The position numbers and the translations under genes are program-made. The notes under the pieces are model-generated. The model was not told where the DNA came from, ran no database searches, and saw only the letters and a program-made list of their open reading frames with translations. From the NCBI RefSeq assembly GCF_002288925.2, contig NW_022098004.1, positions 15,518,983-15,582,982 on the forward strand: 64,000 bases of DNA, given 5' to 3'. Origin of the DNA: Delphinapterus leucas (lineage: Eukaryota > Chordata > Mammalia > Artiodactyla > Monodontidae). How positions within the stretch are numbered: the stretch's first letter is position 1; the number at the start of each line of letters is the position of its first letter. Of this stretch, positions 10,535-20,343 are shown piece by piece.

Positions 10535-10795
10535 ATGTTCTGTATCTGCTGTCTGCTGATAGCCACTATTCACTTGAAATTGAGCACTCAAAATATAGCT
10601 AGTACAATTGAGGAACTCAGTGCTTAGTTTAATTTAATTTTAATTTTAATAGCCTCTAGCTGCAATGATGTCCAGTATAGTGGCTGTTGAACACTGGAAG
10701 TGTGGCTAATGTAGCTGGAGAACTTAATTTTAAATTAAATTAAATTAAATTGAAATAGTCATGTGTGGCTACCATATTCTATAGTGCAGCTAAAG
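10535..10795 (+). repeat. Two adjacent copies of an AT-centred MER-type repeat
   Basis: 10665-10790 reads gtccagtatagtggctgttgaacac...gtggctaatgtagctggagaactt, then an AAATT-rich core, then a gtcatgtgtggctacc...tatagtgcagc end. 10555-10660 repeats the same order in part (gccactatt...tgaaattgagcactcaaa...gaggaactcagtg, then an AATTTTA core). The two blocks look like one family lying side by side. The family name is not assigned. Confidence 0.55.
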
Positions 10796-11044
10796 CCTTC
10801 TGGCCTTTGGGTTTTACTCTGAAATAAATTTAAATTGCCAGAGGCCTATAGCCAAATTTGTATTTTGTTTTACTTTTAAGCAAAGTAATGAAGTTTTCTT
10901 TTTTGATGGGATAAATGAGAAGTGAAGGTTTATGAAAACCTAAAGAAATACATCATTTCCTTGACTCTCATTTTAAATTGATATCTTGAGATGTATTGTA
11001 CCTCAGAAGGTGAAATGTACGTAATTAGAGCATATCTAACTTTT

Positions 11045-11335
11045 TCTTTCCTGCCTCAGCTTAAATGTCTCATTGTCATTAAAGCCATCCCTGACCCTCT
11101 GCCGATGAGGTAGGTCCTCCCAGTTAACATTCTCATAGAGCACTGCTCTTCCTCTTCATATCTTGCCATATCTTAATCTATGTAGATATTTGTATAACTA
11201 TTTAATATCTTTACCACAACTCCTAACCACATATAAGATTATTATTTAGGGCAGGAACCGTGTCTTATTCACACTGATTCCACAGCACATAAAATCATAG
11301 TAGGCCCTTAATGAATATTTGATAACTGAATAAAG
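11045..11335 (+). mobile_element. L2 3' region, plus strand
   Basis: The order matches the L2 3'UTR: cctgcctcagcttaaatgtctcattgtc, gccatccctgacc, gagcactgctcttcct, gggcaggaaccgtgtcttattcac, then catagtaggcccttaatgaatatttgataactgaataaag at the end. Confidence 0.75.
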
Positions 11336-12833
11336 AAATGGATAACTATTCAGCAGTCTTTTCTCTACTAAACTGATCCATCTGCTTATTTATCCATGCT
11401 ATCACCCCCCACCTCTGGCCGTGTAGTGTTAGGGACTCCCCTTAACCGTTTATTCATCCCATTTGCTTAAAACTATCGATAAGTGTAAGTCTCAATACTA
11501 TCCTAATCCGTTAAGCAGTCTTTATTGAGAGACCTTTTCCTACCCAATAATAAGGAATTTAACCATCTTAGAGCAAGACCCAAAAGAATTTGTAAAAAGG
11601 TAACTTGGTGACCTCTGTAGCTCAGAACTGAATTACTCTACAGTAATAACCCACTGTCTGTCCCTCAGCTTTCATATAAATGATAAGAGTCTATTTTAAA
11701 TGAATTGCCCATTTTGAGACAGAGTAGTAATGTATATGACAAATGGCAGTTGTCTCATGGCGTTTCGCTTAGCTAGCTTTACACAATTCCATCATCGTTA
11801 GGTTACTTAAGGATGTATATGCCCTTCTGTTGAGTTTGTCTTTGGGATTCAGTCTTACCAAGAACCCTCAGTTCTAGTTCTGCAACACCTGACACTGACT
11901 TTCAGTTACTTTGGTCCGCAGTGGGACTGTTTTCTCTACTATATAAGAGAGTTGGAGGACTGTCGGAACATCTTAGTATAACTTCTGAATTGTACTAAGA
12001 AATAGAAACTTACCATTGAGCTATTTCCTCTCATGAAACATACAGTGATACTTAGGCCTGAAGTGAGCATCCAGTGACCTGGGTTTCACTCTTAGCCTGC
12101 CTCCAACTCAGTGTGTCACCTTCAATGTACTTAATCACTCTGTTCTTCAACCTAGAACCTGCAAAGAGAATCTGTCCTAATCCCTACCTTTCACAGTGAT
12201 ATTAGAAATAATAAAATAATTCACCTCTGTGAAGCACACTAAAATTCTATGCAAAGAATTCTACAAAACCAATTCTATGCAAAGATTGTTAAATGTGTAT
12301 GTATAGGATTGCTGGTGTTTCGAGCCAGGAAAAACAGTAGCACCTACTCAGGTCACCACCACAGGAGGCCTCTTAAAAACAGGTTGACTCAGCTATGTGA
12401 TGGCTTGTGATTTTTATTGATACATAGTTCTCTTTTACTGACAAAAGAAAAACTGTGAGTCTGGAAGGAAGAATTAAAAGTAGTAGCTTCTTAGGAAATT
12501 AGTGCTGCAATGAACTATGGCAGTTTGTTCTTTAAGCAGGTCTGGCAATTACCCTGGAATTCTAGGCCTTCATATTTTTTCCAAGTGTTTTTCTTTATGC
12601 TTCATCATTCCTGATGAAAGGAATGAAATAGTTAAGAGAAAAGCTACAGGTTGTTCTGAAAAGATACCAGGTTTCTCAGAGAAGTGGTTATCTTTGGTGG
12701 TGCTCTGACCAACAGTGCTGAGAGCCACACTGGTCCAGTGAGTAAAGCATGGCTTTTTTGAGTCATAATATGCTATACCTTTTCTATTCCCATTGCTGCT
12801 TCCAGGATTTCTTATCTCCTGCCCTGGCAAATC

Positions 12834-12836
<3 letters not shown>
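11336..12836. other. Unassigned, repeat-poor
   Basis: About 1.5 kb with no repeat that I recognise and no credible exon. Open frames are short and none carries a domain. It may be unique sequence. Confidence 0.4.
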
Positions 12837-12876
<40 letters not shown>

Positions 12877-12962
12877 CATCCCTGTAAATCATACACACAC
12901 ACACACACACCCATCCCTGTAAATCATAACACACACACACAGACACACACACACACACACCC
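12837..12962 (+). repeat. CA microsatellite nested in a minisatellite
   Basis: Three runs of (CA)n, each followed by a CCCATCCCTGT unit. The first two units continue into AAATCATA and the next CA run. The whole is a tandem array of roughly 40-55 base units, each holding its own CA tract, flanked on the left by another AAATCATA. The frames that span it (12570-12914 and 12812-13018, minus) are low-complexity artefacts. Confidence 0.9.
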
Positions 12963-15092
12963 CATCCCTGTCCTGTGCACCCAGTGGTGGGGGGAGGTGG
13001 CAAAAAAGACAAAGTCATTTATATAATGTGTCTCCCTGCTGAGCCCCTAATGGCCGAAGCTTTTGTTCTGCATTCAGTGGCTGCATGTGATGGGCAGGAA
13101 GCTGCAGTCTCCCTTTGTTCCATGGCCTTATTCAGCAATTTAGATCCATCATAAAAATCAAATATGCATGTTGCAATCGCCTTGCCTACAGCAGCTTCAA
13201 TTTTCACCTTTCTTTAATTTGAACTCCACAGGGGAAAAAAGGGGAGGAAGGGAGAAAGGGAGAATGGGGGGGGGGAATTGTTCTGTGTTTTTGCTTAGTG
13301 GACTGTGAAAATAGGCAGTAATGAAAAAATATATTTTTAATCTCATAGATGCATCCCATTCAAAACAGCACATACCACCAAACCAGGCTGGTAGAATCCC
13401 TTCTGAAAATGCCCTCAAACCATACCAGTTAGCTAAGGCTCCAAAACTGGATGTGAAATGATAGGAAAAGAGAAAAGCATGAGAGTATTACAAAAGAGTA
13501 GAAACAGGCAGACTGTCTTTCAGGCTTGAGGAGTCATCCTTTTCAGAGAGGTGACACTACACCACTTCTAATTATGGCCAAAAAGAATGTTTTATGTTCA
13601 GCTGACAGTCATGAGTTTCTTTTGTAAAAGAAATGATTTGGGGAAAGGGTTCATAGAGGGAGTGAGAAAGAGATTACATTTAAATATATATTTCCTCTCC
13701 AAATAAAAATGAACACATTGACAGAGATGTTTTTGTCCACTTATTGATTTGCACACTATATTTAAAATTTTCCCAGGACTTCAAAGGATGTGCTCCCTGG
13801 GGTTCAAATAAATTTGCATCAGCAGCTTTGATATTGATTATTCAGAAAAATACAGAAACCCTTTACCTATTTCATTATTAGACTTAAGCAATGGCTTTAC
13901 AGAGGGGTTCGTGCCCTAATATAAACAATATGGCCAATATTTATTCGATTTATTAAAAAAATGAAATATCTGAAGAACTGTGCCTCTTTATGCCTGGTTT
14001 CACTTACAATATAGATTTTTGAAGGCTCAAGCTAAAGTTGAAGCCGACCAGTTTGAAGATTCTTTGCCTGTTCTTATAAATGGAGCTTTTATAGGGTAAT
14101 TCCAGGGAGATTTGCTGGAGGCAACATTAGACAGACACTGAATATAATATAGCATGGATGCACACTAAGAGTGATCTTGGGGATCATTCAAGGTTGAAAA
14201 GCTTTTGATTGTCTTGAGTGGAGCTTCTTCTGGAAGATGTACTGAATGAGTCTGGGATCAAAACCAATTTCACAAGTTTGATCCAGTTGTAATATGGAAA
14301 TCTACCAGATTCTGCTATGACTAATTAGAGATGTGTAAAGAGGGTTTCTCTTTCCCAACATTATTGATTTTCCTTTCAAACCCCCCAGTTTCACAGAGAA
14401 AAACTCTGGCATTTAAAAGTCTTCAATTTACTACAGTTCACTGATGCATGTAATCTTTGCTAACTGCATCCCATTTTCTCTGAACTTGGTTTTTCAGGCC
14501 CTCTTATGTTCTGGGTGTGTTTTAGATTTACTTTAGGTTTTAAGTGAAATCAAAGATGCACCCAGGACACACGAGCACTGAGAGGATAAATTTAATATTG
14601 AATTTTTTTTAGTTGTAATTTTTCCCTTCCCTCCATTGGAAATACAGGGAATTATCTATGCCCATAAAAAAGTGTAATTTTAAAAAGTGGATTCTACACA
14701 ATTTAAGCTTACATATGAGTCAGGGGATTTATGTCTCCAATCTTATCTGTCCTGGAAAAAGTGAAAAAATTAAGATGGCTAATAGTACTTGGAATTTAAA
14801 ACGTTGGAGAAAATCTGTGATTGAATAGCATAACTCAAGCAAAAGCTATGGCTCTATGCCACCTTAACTCCTCTCTCCCCACCCCATCTTTTAACACTGC
14901 CCCATACCTTTTAGAATACTGTGAACAGATATTATACCCTGTAACTTTTCATTAAAGTCCGGGTCATATGCTGGCATTTTATGTTTTCAACTTCTCTCAT
15001 GAGGAAAGATGCTAGATAGATGTATCAGATGATAAACATTGCATATTGGAGAGTGAAGCCTTTTCTCTTTGAATTTAAGATAATTTAATATA
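12963..15092. other. Repeat-poor 2.1 kb stretch, no gene seen
   Basis: I see no interspersed repeat here apart from a purine-rich run at 13222-13275 (G/A only for most of its length, including a 10-base G run). No frame has domain-like content. It is the longest stretch of plausible unique sequence in the window. Confidence 0.45.
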
Positions 15093-15105
15093 TAAGGTGT
15101 ATCTT

Positions 15106-15319
15106 TTTTTTTTTTTTTTTTTTTTTTGTGGTACGCAGGCCTCTCACTGTTGTGGCCTCTCCCGCCGCGGAGCACAAGCTCCGGACGCGCAGGCCCAGCG
15201 GCCATGTCTCACGGGCCCAGCTGCTCCGTGGCATGTGGGATCCTCCCAGACCGGGGCACGAACCCGTGTCCCCTGCACTGGTAGGTGGACTCTCAACCAC
15301 CGTGCCACCAGGGAAGCCC
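15106..15319 (-). mobile_element. CHR SINE (short form), minus strand
   Basis: About 214 bases with a T run at 15104-15127 (the A tail of the minus-strand element), a body close to the SINE at 1641-1845, and the GGGCTTCCCTGG head at the right end. Target-site duplication: TAAGGTGTATCTT at 15093-15105 and TAAGGTATATCTT at 15320-15332, one mismatch. It shows more CpG than the other copies, which suggests a fairly young insertion. Confidence 0.95.
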
Positions 15320-15637
15320 TAAGGTATATCTTTAATTGAACATTTTCCTCTCCTCTTTCATATGGGAAATGTTTTTGGTCCTTAGCTCTCTCTCCTTAAG
15401 AAATAAATTGTAGAAGGCACAGAGGTAAAAACTTTTTGACTATTTTCTTGACCAGTCTTCCTTTTCAGGGCACCTGGTTTACATTTCAGGTCATTCCAAC
15501 TACGAACATTATTCTTACCTATGCTTTACACATAAATGTTAGATTTCTTTTCCCTCAAGATTTGAGAGTCCTCAGAGTGCCTCTTTCCCCTCGGTATTAA
15601 ATCCATGTTGAACTAATGACTAGTCCCAATATATACA

Positions 15638-15641
<4 letters not shown>

Positions 15642-15686
<45 letters not shown>

Positions 15687-15700
15687 AATATATATATATA
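15642..15700 (+). repeat. (TG)n(TA)n microsatellite
   Basis: About 14 TG units run into about 18 TA units with one interruption. Compound TG/TA repeats are usually length-polymorphic. Confidence 0.95.
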
Positions 15701-15764
15701 TAAAGAGATTTTATATAGGTAGCCTGTATATAGAGCCTGTCTCTATATATACAGTCATGTAAAA

Positions 15765-15945
15765 GTTGAGGGTACAGCCTCCAGAATTATACATTCTCTA
15801 TTCCAATTCTTTTCCATCCTTGACCAGCTCTATGACCTTGGGAAATTTAGGCCTTAGTGTCTTCATTTGTAAAATGAGTATACGAAGATAATAGCACCTA
15901 ATTCATAGGATGGTGAGACTTAAAAGAGATTCTGTAAAATGTTGT
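15765..15945 (+). mobile_element. MIR, plus strand
   Basis: The MIR core reads in sense: gaccagctctatgaccttgggaaattt, gtcttcatttgtaaaatgag, then a gataatagcacctaattcataggatggtgagacttaaa block. Confidence 0.75.
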
Positions 15946-16330
15946 TTCAGGTTGGGTTCCTAGGGAAGCAAACTCTCAGGTCAAACTTAACATTCAGGTT
16001 GTTTATTATTTATTAGGAAGTGCATTTTGGATCAACACCTGTGGGTGATGAGCTGTACTGCATCCCAACAAAGACCTCAGCCAACCCCATAGGTAAGTTT
16101 TCTCAGTGAGAGCTGACAATTGAGGGCTGTCTTCTTTTAGGACTCCCATCAACTGGTGAAATAAGTCCTTCATTCCTGAGGGGGGTCTGGGTGGCATGTT
16201 ACAGTGTCTACCAGAAGTATTTAGTAAGTGTTCAAGAAATATTAGTTATGTAGTAGTAACAGTGTATATTTACCTACTAGACCATTCTTATTTTTCATGA
16301 TCCCAAACACTTGCTCCCATTATATATTTT
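15946..16330. other. Unassigned, possibly LTR-type fossil
   Basis: 15945-16200 has a gggttcctagggaagcaaactc...ggttgtttattatttattaggaagtg layout that recalls mammalian LTR-retrotransposon internal sequence, but I cannot assign a family. No gene seen. Confidence 0.3.
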
Positions 16331-16334
16331 AATT

Positions 16335-16860
16335 ACAAGAGGCAGTATAGTGTTGTAGGAAGAGCATAGCTCTGGAACTGGAATTCTCGGCTTGAGTCCC
16401 ATTTCCCCAACTCTTTGAATAGTGCCAGGCATGTGATATACGCTTTTGTGCTTATTGTTATTACTATTTTCTTTCTTCTCTTAAGTTAGACGTGTAGGTA
16501 CTTTGGAATCAGAGAATTCTTGGTAAAAAACCCAGCTCTATCACTTACCAGCTGTTTTGATCATGGGCATGTTATTTAATGTGATACTCAGTTTTCACAT
16601 CTATAAAATAGAAATAATGATGTCCTTCATAGAACGCACCAAGAATATGAAGGAATTACGAGCCTGTGCTTCATTTCCTTATCCGAAATATGGGAATATC
16701 TTACCCTTGGGATATTGTGAAGATTATGTGAGCTCATATATGAAAAGCACGTAGAATGATGCCTGACACGAGGTACACATTCAGTTAAGTGTTAGGTATA
16801 TGACAACTGTATAAACCCCTCTACATAGTGCCTTGCATATGATAAGCACTCAGATATTAT
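16335..16860 (+). mobile_element. Cluster of three MIR-like copies, plus strand
   Basis: Three same-strand MIR-like pieces follow one another. 16335-16480 has ggcagtatagtgttgtaggaagagcatagctctggaactgg and then a shortened end. 16495-16640 has tttggaatcagag...cagctctatcacttaccagctg...ttttcacatctataaaatagaaataatgatg. 16655-16800 has tgtgcttcatttccttatccg...gatattgtgaagattatgtgagctcat...gcacgtagaatgatgcctgac. A further agtgccttgcatatgataagcactcagatatt tail lies at 16825-16860. Confidence 0.65.
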
Positions 16861-17305
16861 TTTTGAAGTCTGTCAAGGATGTTTTCTTTCTTCTCTCCTT
16901 TTAGCCTTTATTTCCTATTTCATCTGGCCTGCTGTTCCTTTCTTTTTGATTATTCCTTCCTCTTCCCTCACTTCCTTAAGGTTTTTGGATGTTATATGTG
17001 GGTCGACATTGAACCATATCCTCTAACAACTTTAAAAAAGTTAAATTTTTTTGGTTCTTGAGACAATAAAGCTGATGAGTGATTAAACATTATCTTCAGG
17101 TACAGGAAGGCTCTTGCTACAGAAGGGATGGTTGCCCTTCCTTTGCATCTTCAGGACAGAAGAAGAGAAATAGACTTAAATGTTGCATAAATACAATATG
17201 GATGAACAAAGAGAATGATAGAATCTCCAACCCTAAGAGAGGCTAGACACAAAGAATATTCTTAATTTACCTAGAATAGCTGTGTACATGTGTTCCCAAA
17301 GAAAA
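16861..17305. other. Unassigned AT-rich DNA
   Basis: No gene or named repeat recognised. The 60-codon frame at 16879-17061 is phenylalanine/serine-rich T-rich sequence without other support. Confidence 0.35.
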
Positions 17306-17343
17306 GAGAAGATTCTTTTTTTCCTATGCATAATGAAAAGGTT

Positions 17344-18557
17344 ATTTTAAAAATTTTTAATTTAATTTTTATTTCATATTGGAGTATAGTTGATTTACAA
17401 TGTTGTGTTAGTTACTGGTGTACAGCAAAGTGATTCAGTTATACATATACATATATACATTCTTTTTCAGATTCTTTTCCCATATAAGTTATTACAGAAT
17501 ATTGAGTAGAGTTCCCTGTGCTATACAGTAGGTCCTTGTAGATGATCTATTTTATATACAGTCATGTGTATATGTTAATCCCAAGCTCCTAATTTATCCC
17601 TCCCCCCCCAACCTTTCCCCTTTGGTAACCATAAATTTGTTTTTGAAGTCTGTGAGTCTGTTCTGTTCTGTAAATTCCTTTGTATCATTTTTTAAGATTC
17701 CACATATAAGTGATATCTTATGTTATTTGTCTTTCTCTGTCTGACTTCACTTAGTATGATAATCTCTAGGTCCATCCATGTTGCTGCAAACGGCATTATT
17801 TCATTCATTTTTTATGGCTGAGTAATATTCCCTTGTATATATTTACCACATCTTCTTTATCCATTACTCTGTAGGTGAACATTTAGGTTGCTTTCATGTC
17901 TTGGCTATTGTAAACAGCACTGCAGTGAACTTTGGGGTGCATATATCCTTTTGAACCATGTTTTTTTTCCAGACATATGCCCAGGAGTGGGATTCCTGGA
18001 TCATATGGTAGCTCTATTTTTAGTTTCTTAAGGAACCTCCATACTGTTCTGTATAGTGGCTGTACCAGTTTACATTCCCACGGACAGTGTAGGAGGGTTC
18101 CCTTTTCTCCACACCCTCTCAGTGCACGTGGAACCTTGTGCACACCCTGGAGTCTCTGTTTTCCCCAGTCCTGTGGAGCTCTTGCACTCGAGCCCTACTG
18201 GCCTCAAAGCCAAATGCTCTGGGCACTCCTCTTCTCAATGCCAGACCCCCAGGCTGGGTAGCCTCACATGGGTCTCAGAACTCTCAGTCTTGTGGGAGAT
18301 CCTCTGTGATATAATTATTTTCCAGTTTGTGAGTCACCCAGCTGGCAGGTATGGGTTTTGATTATATTGTGAAAGCACCCCTCCTACCATCTTGTTGTGG
18401 CTTCTTCTTTGTCTTTAGATGTAGAATATGGTTTTTTTGGTAGGTTTCAGTCTTTTTTGTCAATGGTTCTTCAGCAGTTAGTTGTGATTTTGTTGTTTTC
18501 GTGAGAGGGGGTGAGCTCAAGTCCTTGTGCTCTGCCATCGTGTCTCTAACCCCTTGG
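17344..18557 (-). mobile_element. L1G: internally deleted L1, minus strand
   Basis: The left end is L1 3'UTR (17344-17745), followed by the C-terminal part of ORF2 (17745-18120), which includes the [13 protein letters not shown] segment. At 18118-18124 it jumps directly to L1 5'UTR (18124-18557), which matches L1A 3445-4235. About 5 kb, including all of ORF1 and most of ORF2, is missing. A 9-base GAAGATTCT at 17308-17316 and 18558-18566 may be the target-site duplication; if so, 17317-17343 is tail or transduced DNA. Confidence 0.85.
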
Positions 18558-18566
18558 GAAGATTCT

Positions 18567-19205
18567 AATGAATCCCATTCTAGCCCCACAATCATCTGAT
18601 TCTGTTTTTCCCAAACATTTTAACTATAAATATTACCTGCTAGTGTGTACCTTGCTTGGGCTATATTCTGTTGTCATACTGTCCTTCCTGGTTTCATAAT
18701 AGCTGATGCCCTTTATAAACATGTCAGAAAGGATCTCAGTTTGGCACAGCCATCTGCTATTTCTAACAACTTATAAACGTTTTCTCTTTACAGTAGTGTG
18801 TGATAGTAAATAATAAGGTAGCCATAACTTTCTTTTGCACTCCAGCAGAAATAAATAGCCTGAATAAATTCACCTTATTTATACACAGTTTTTTTTTATT
18901 ATGCTTTAGATTTAAACACTGCCAAGTGTTAACATTTTACATTAAATTGTTATGTTGACAGGAATTTGATAGTATGATTATGGCCTTTATAATCAATCAT
19001 GTAGAAAATCATCTTAATTAAATAAACAAAAACTTAAGGAAAAGGAACATTTTGCTTGAGTTTATTCCATGGGAATAAGAGGAAGAGTGGCACAAAATAG
19101 AAGCAGACATCTGTGGAAATAAAGGAGAAAAATCTGCAATTCTCAAAATCCTAGACTTCTCTTTTGAGGATATTATCATGTAAAGATCTAGGAAATACAC
19201 ATCTT
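18567..19205. other. Unassigned AT-rich DNA
   Basis: No gene and no repeat family recognised. Confidence 0.35.
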
Positions 19206-19208
19206 CAA

Positions 19209-19244
19209 ACATACCCATATATATATATATATATATGGGTATGT
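19209..19244. repeat. Perfect 36-base palindrome with AT core
   Basis: Arms ACATACCC and GGGTATGT flank ten AT units (19217-19236). The whole is its own reverse complement. Such AT-cored palindromes can extrude cruciforms and often vary in length. Confidence 0.95.
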
Positions 19245-19973
19245 ATATATAAAAGCTGTATTTTGATGGCAAAGCTATCATCCTCATCATACTTTGAACT
19301 ACTGTAGCATCTCCTACCCAGGAATCTCAAATTCCCAGAAATTCTATACAATATAGTTATTACATGTTAAAATATATGAATCATAGACCTTTTCTTCATG
19401 CAAGTCCCTGGGAGTGTATGAATTATATCTCATTGTTTTTAGAACTTTTTCCTTGGGTTCCTCCTGATTATCTCCACTGAAGAGAGACCTGTGCCCTGTT
19501 GGTAAGTTTTTTAGAGACTTCATGGCACAGGAATATTCTCAATTATATTTTGTCATTAAGACATCATTCCTCAAGAATTTGAGGAAGCTAGATGGATTGT
19601 GGATGTGAGTGTGTGTGTGTAACACAGGAGAAGTTCTTTTTTTCTTATCTCTTGTGCTTGGCATGTAGTTGGTGCCCAATAAATAATAATAGTTGAGTGA
19701 GTCCATAAACATAAGTTGTTTTTTTACAGTTATTCTTTTGAAATGCTGTATTTTTGTTACATCAATGTCCAAAAGAGTTCTGGAATTGCTTTCAGACCCT
19801 GCAGTACAGTCTTTTGAATGCACTCATCTTTTCATATCAGTTAACATGAACTGAGTGCCTATGGTGTGTGTGTGTTTATTTATTTATTAATTTATTTATC
19901 ATCATGATTTCACCCATCAGTAGTTTATTTATTTTTTACTTGATACTGGGAAGTTTCTGTTGTTAATATATAT
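19245..19973. other. Unassigned DNA left of L1B
   Basis: No gene seen. It includes a short (TG)n at about 19605-19620, TTTA-rich sequence at 19873-19935 and an AT run at 19961-19980, immediately before the L1B 3' end. Confidence 0.35.
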
Positions 19974-20343
19974 ATATATTTTACATCTTTATTGGAGTAT
20001 AATTGCTTTACAATGGTATGTTAGTTTCTGCTTTATAACAAAGTGAATCAGTTATACATATACATATGTTCCCATATCTCCTTCCTCTTGCGTCTCCCTC
20101 CCTCCCACCCTCCCTATCCCACCCATCCACGTGGTCACAAAGCACAGAGCTGATCTCCCTGTGCTATGTGGCTGCTTCCCACTAGCTATGTATTTTACGT
20201 TTGGTAGTGTATATATGTCCATGCCACTCTCTCACTTTGTCACAGCTTACCCTTCCCCCTCCCCATATCCTCAAGTCCATTCTCTAGTAGGTCTGTGTCT
20301 TTATTCCCGTCTTACTCCTAGGTTCTTCATGACATTTTTTTTC

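Noticed and set aside
10132..10566. 144-codon minus-strand open frame as a gene
   Set aside because: It overlies an antisense L2 whose consensus order can be followed throughout, and the frame has no domain.
12570..13018. Valine/cysteine-rich minus-strand frames
   Set aside because: They translate the CA microsatellite array.
17883..18143. 86-codon minus-strand frame as a novel protein
   Set aside because: It crosses the L1G deletion joint, combining a few 5'UTR codons with ORF2 C-terminus.
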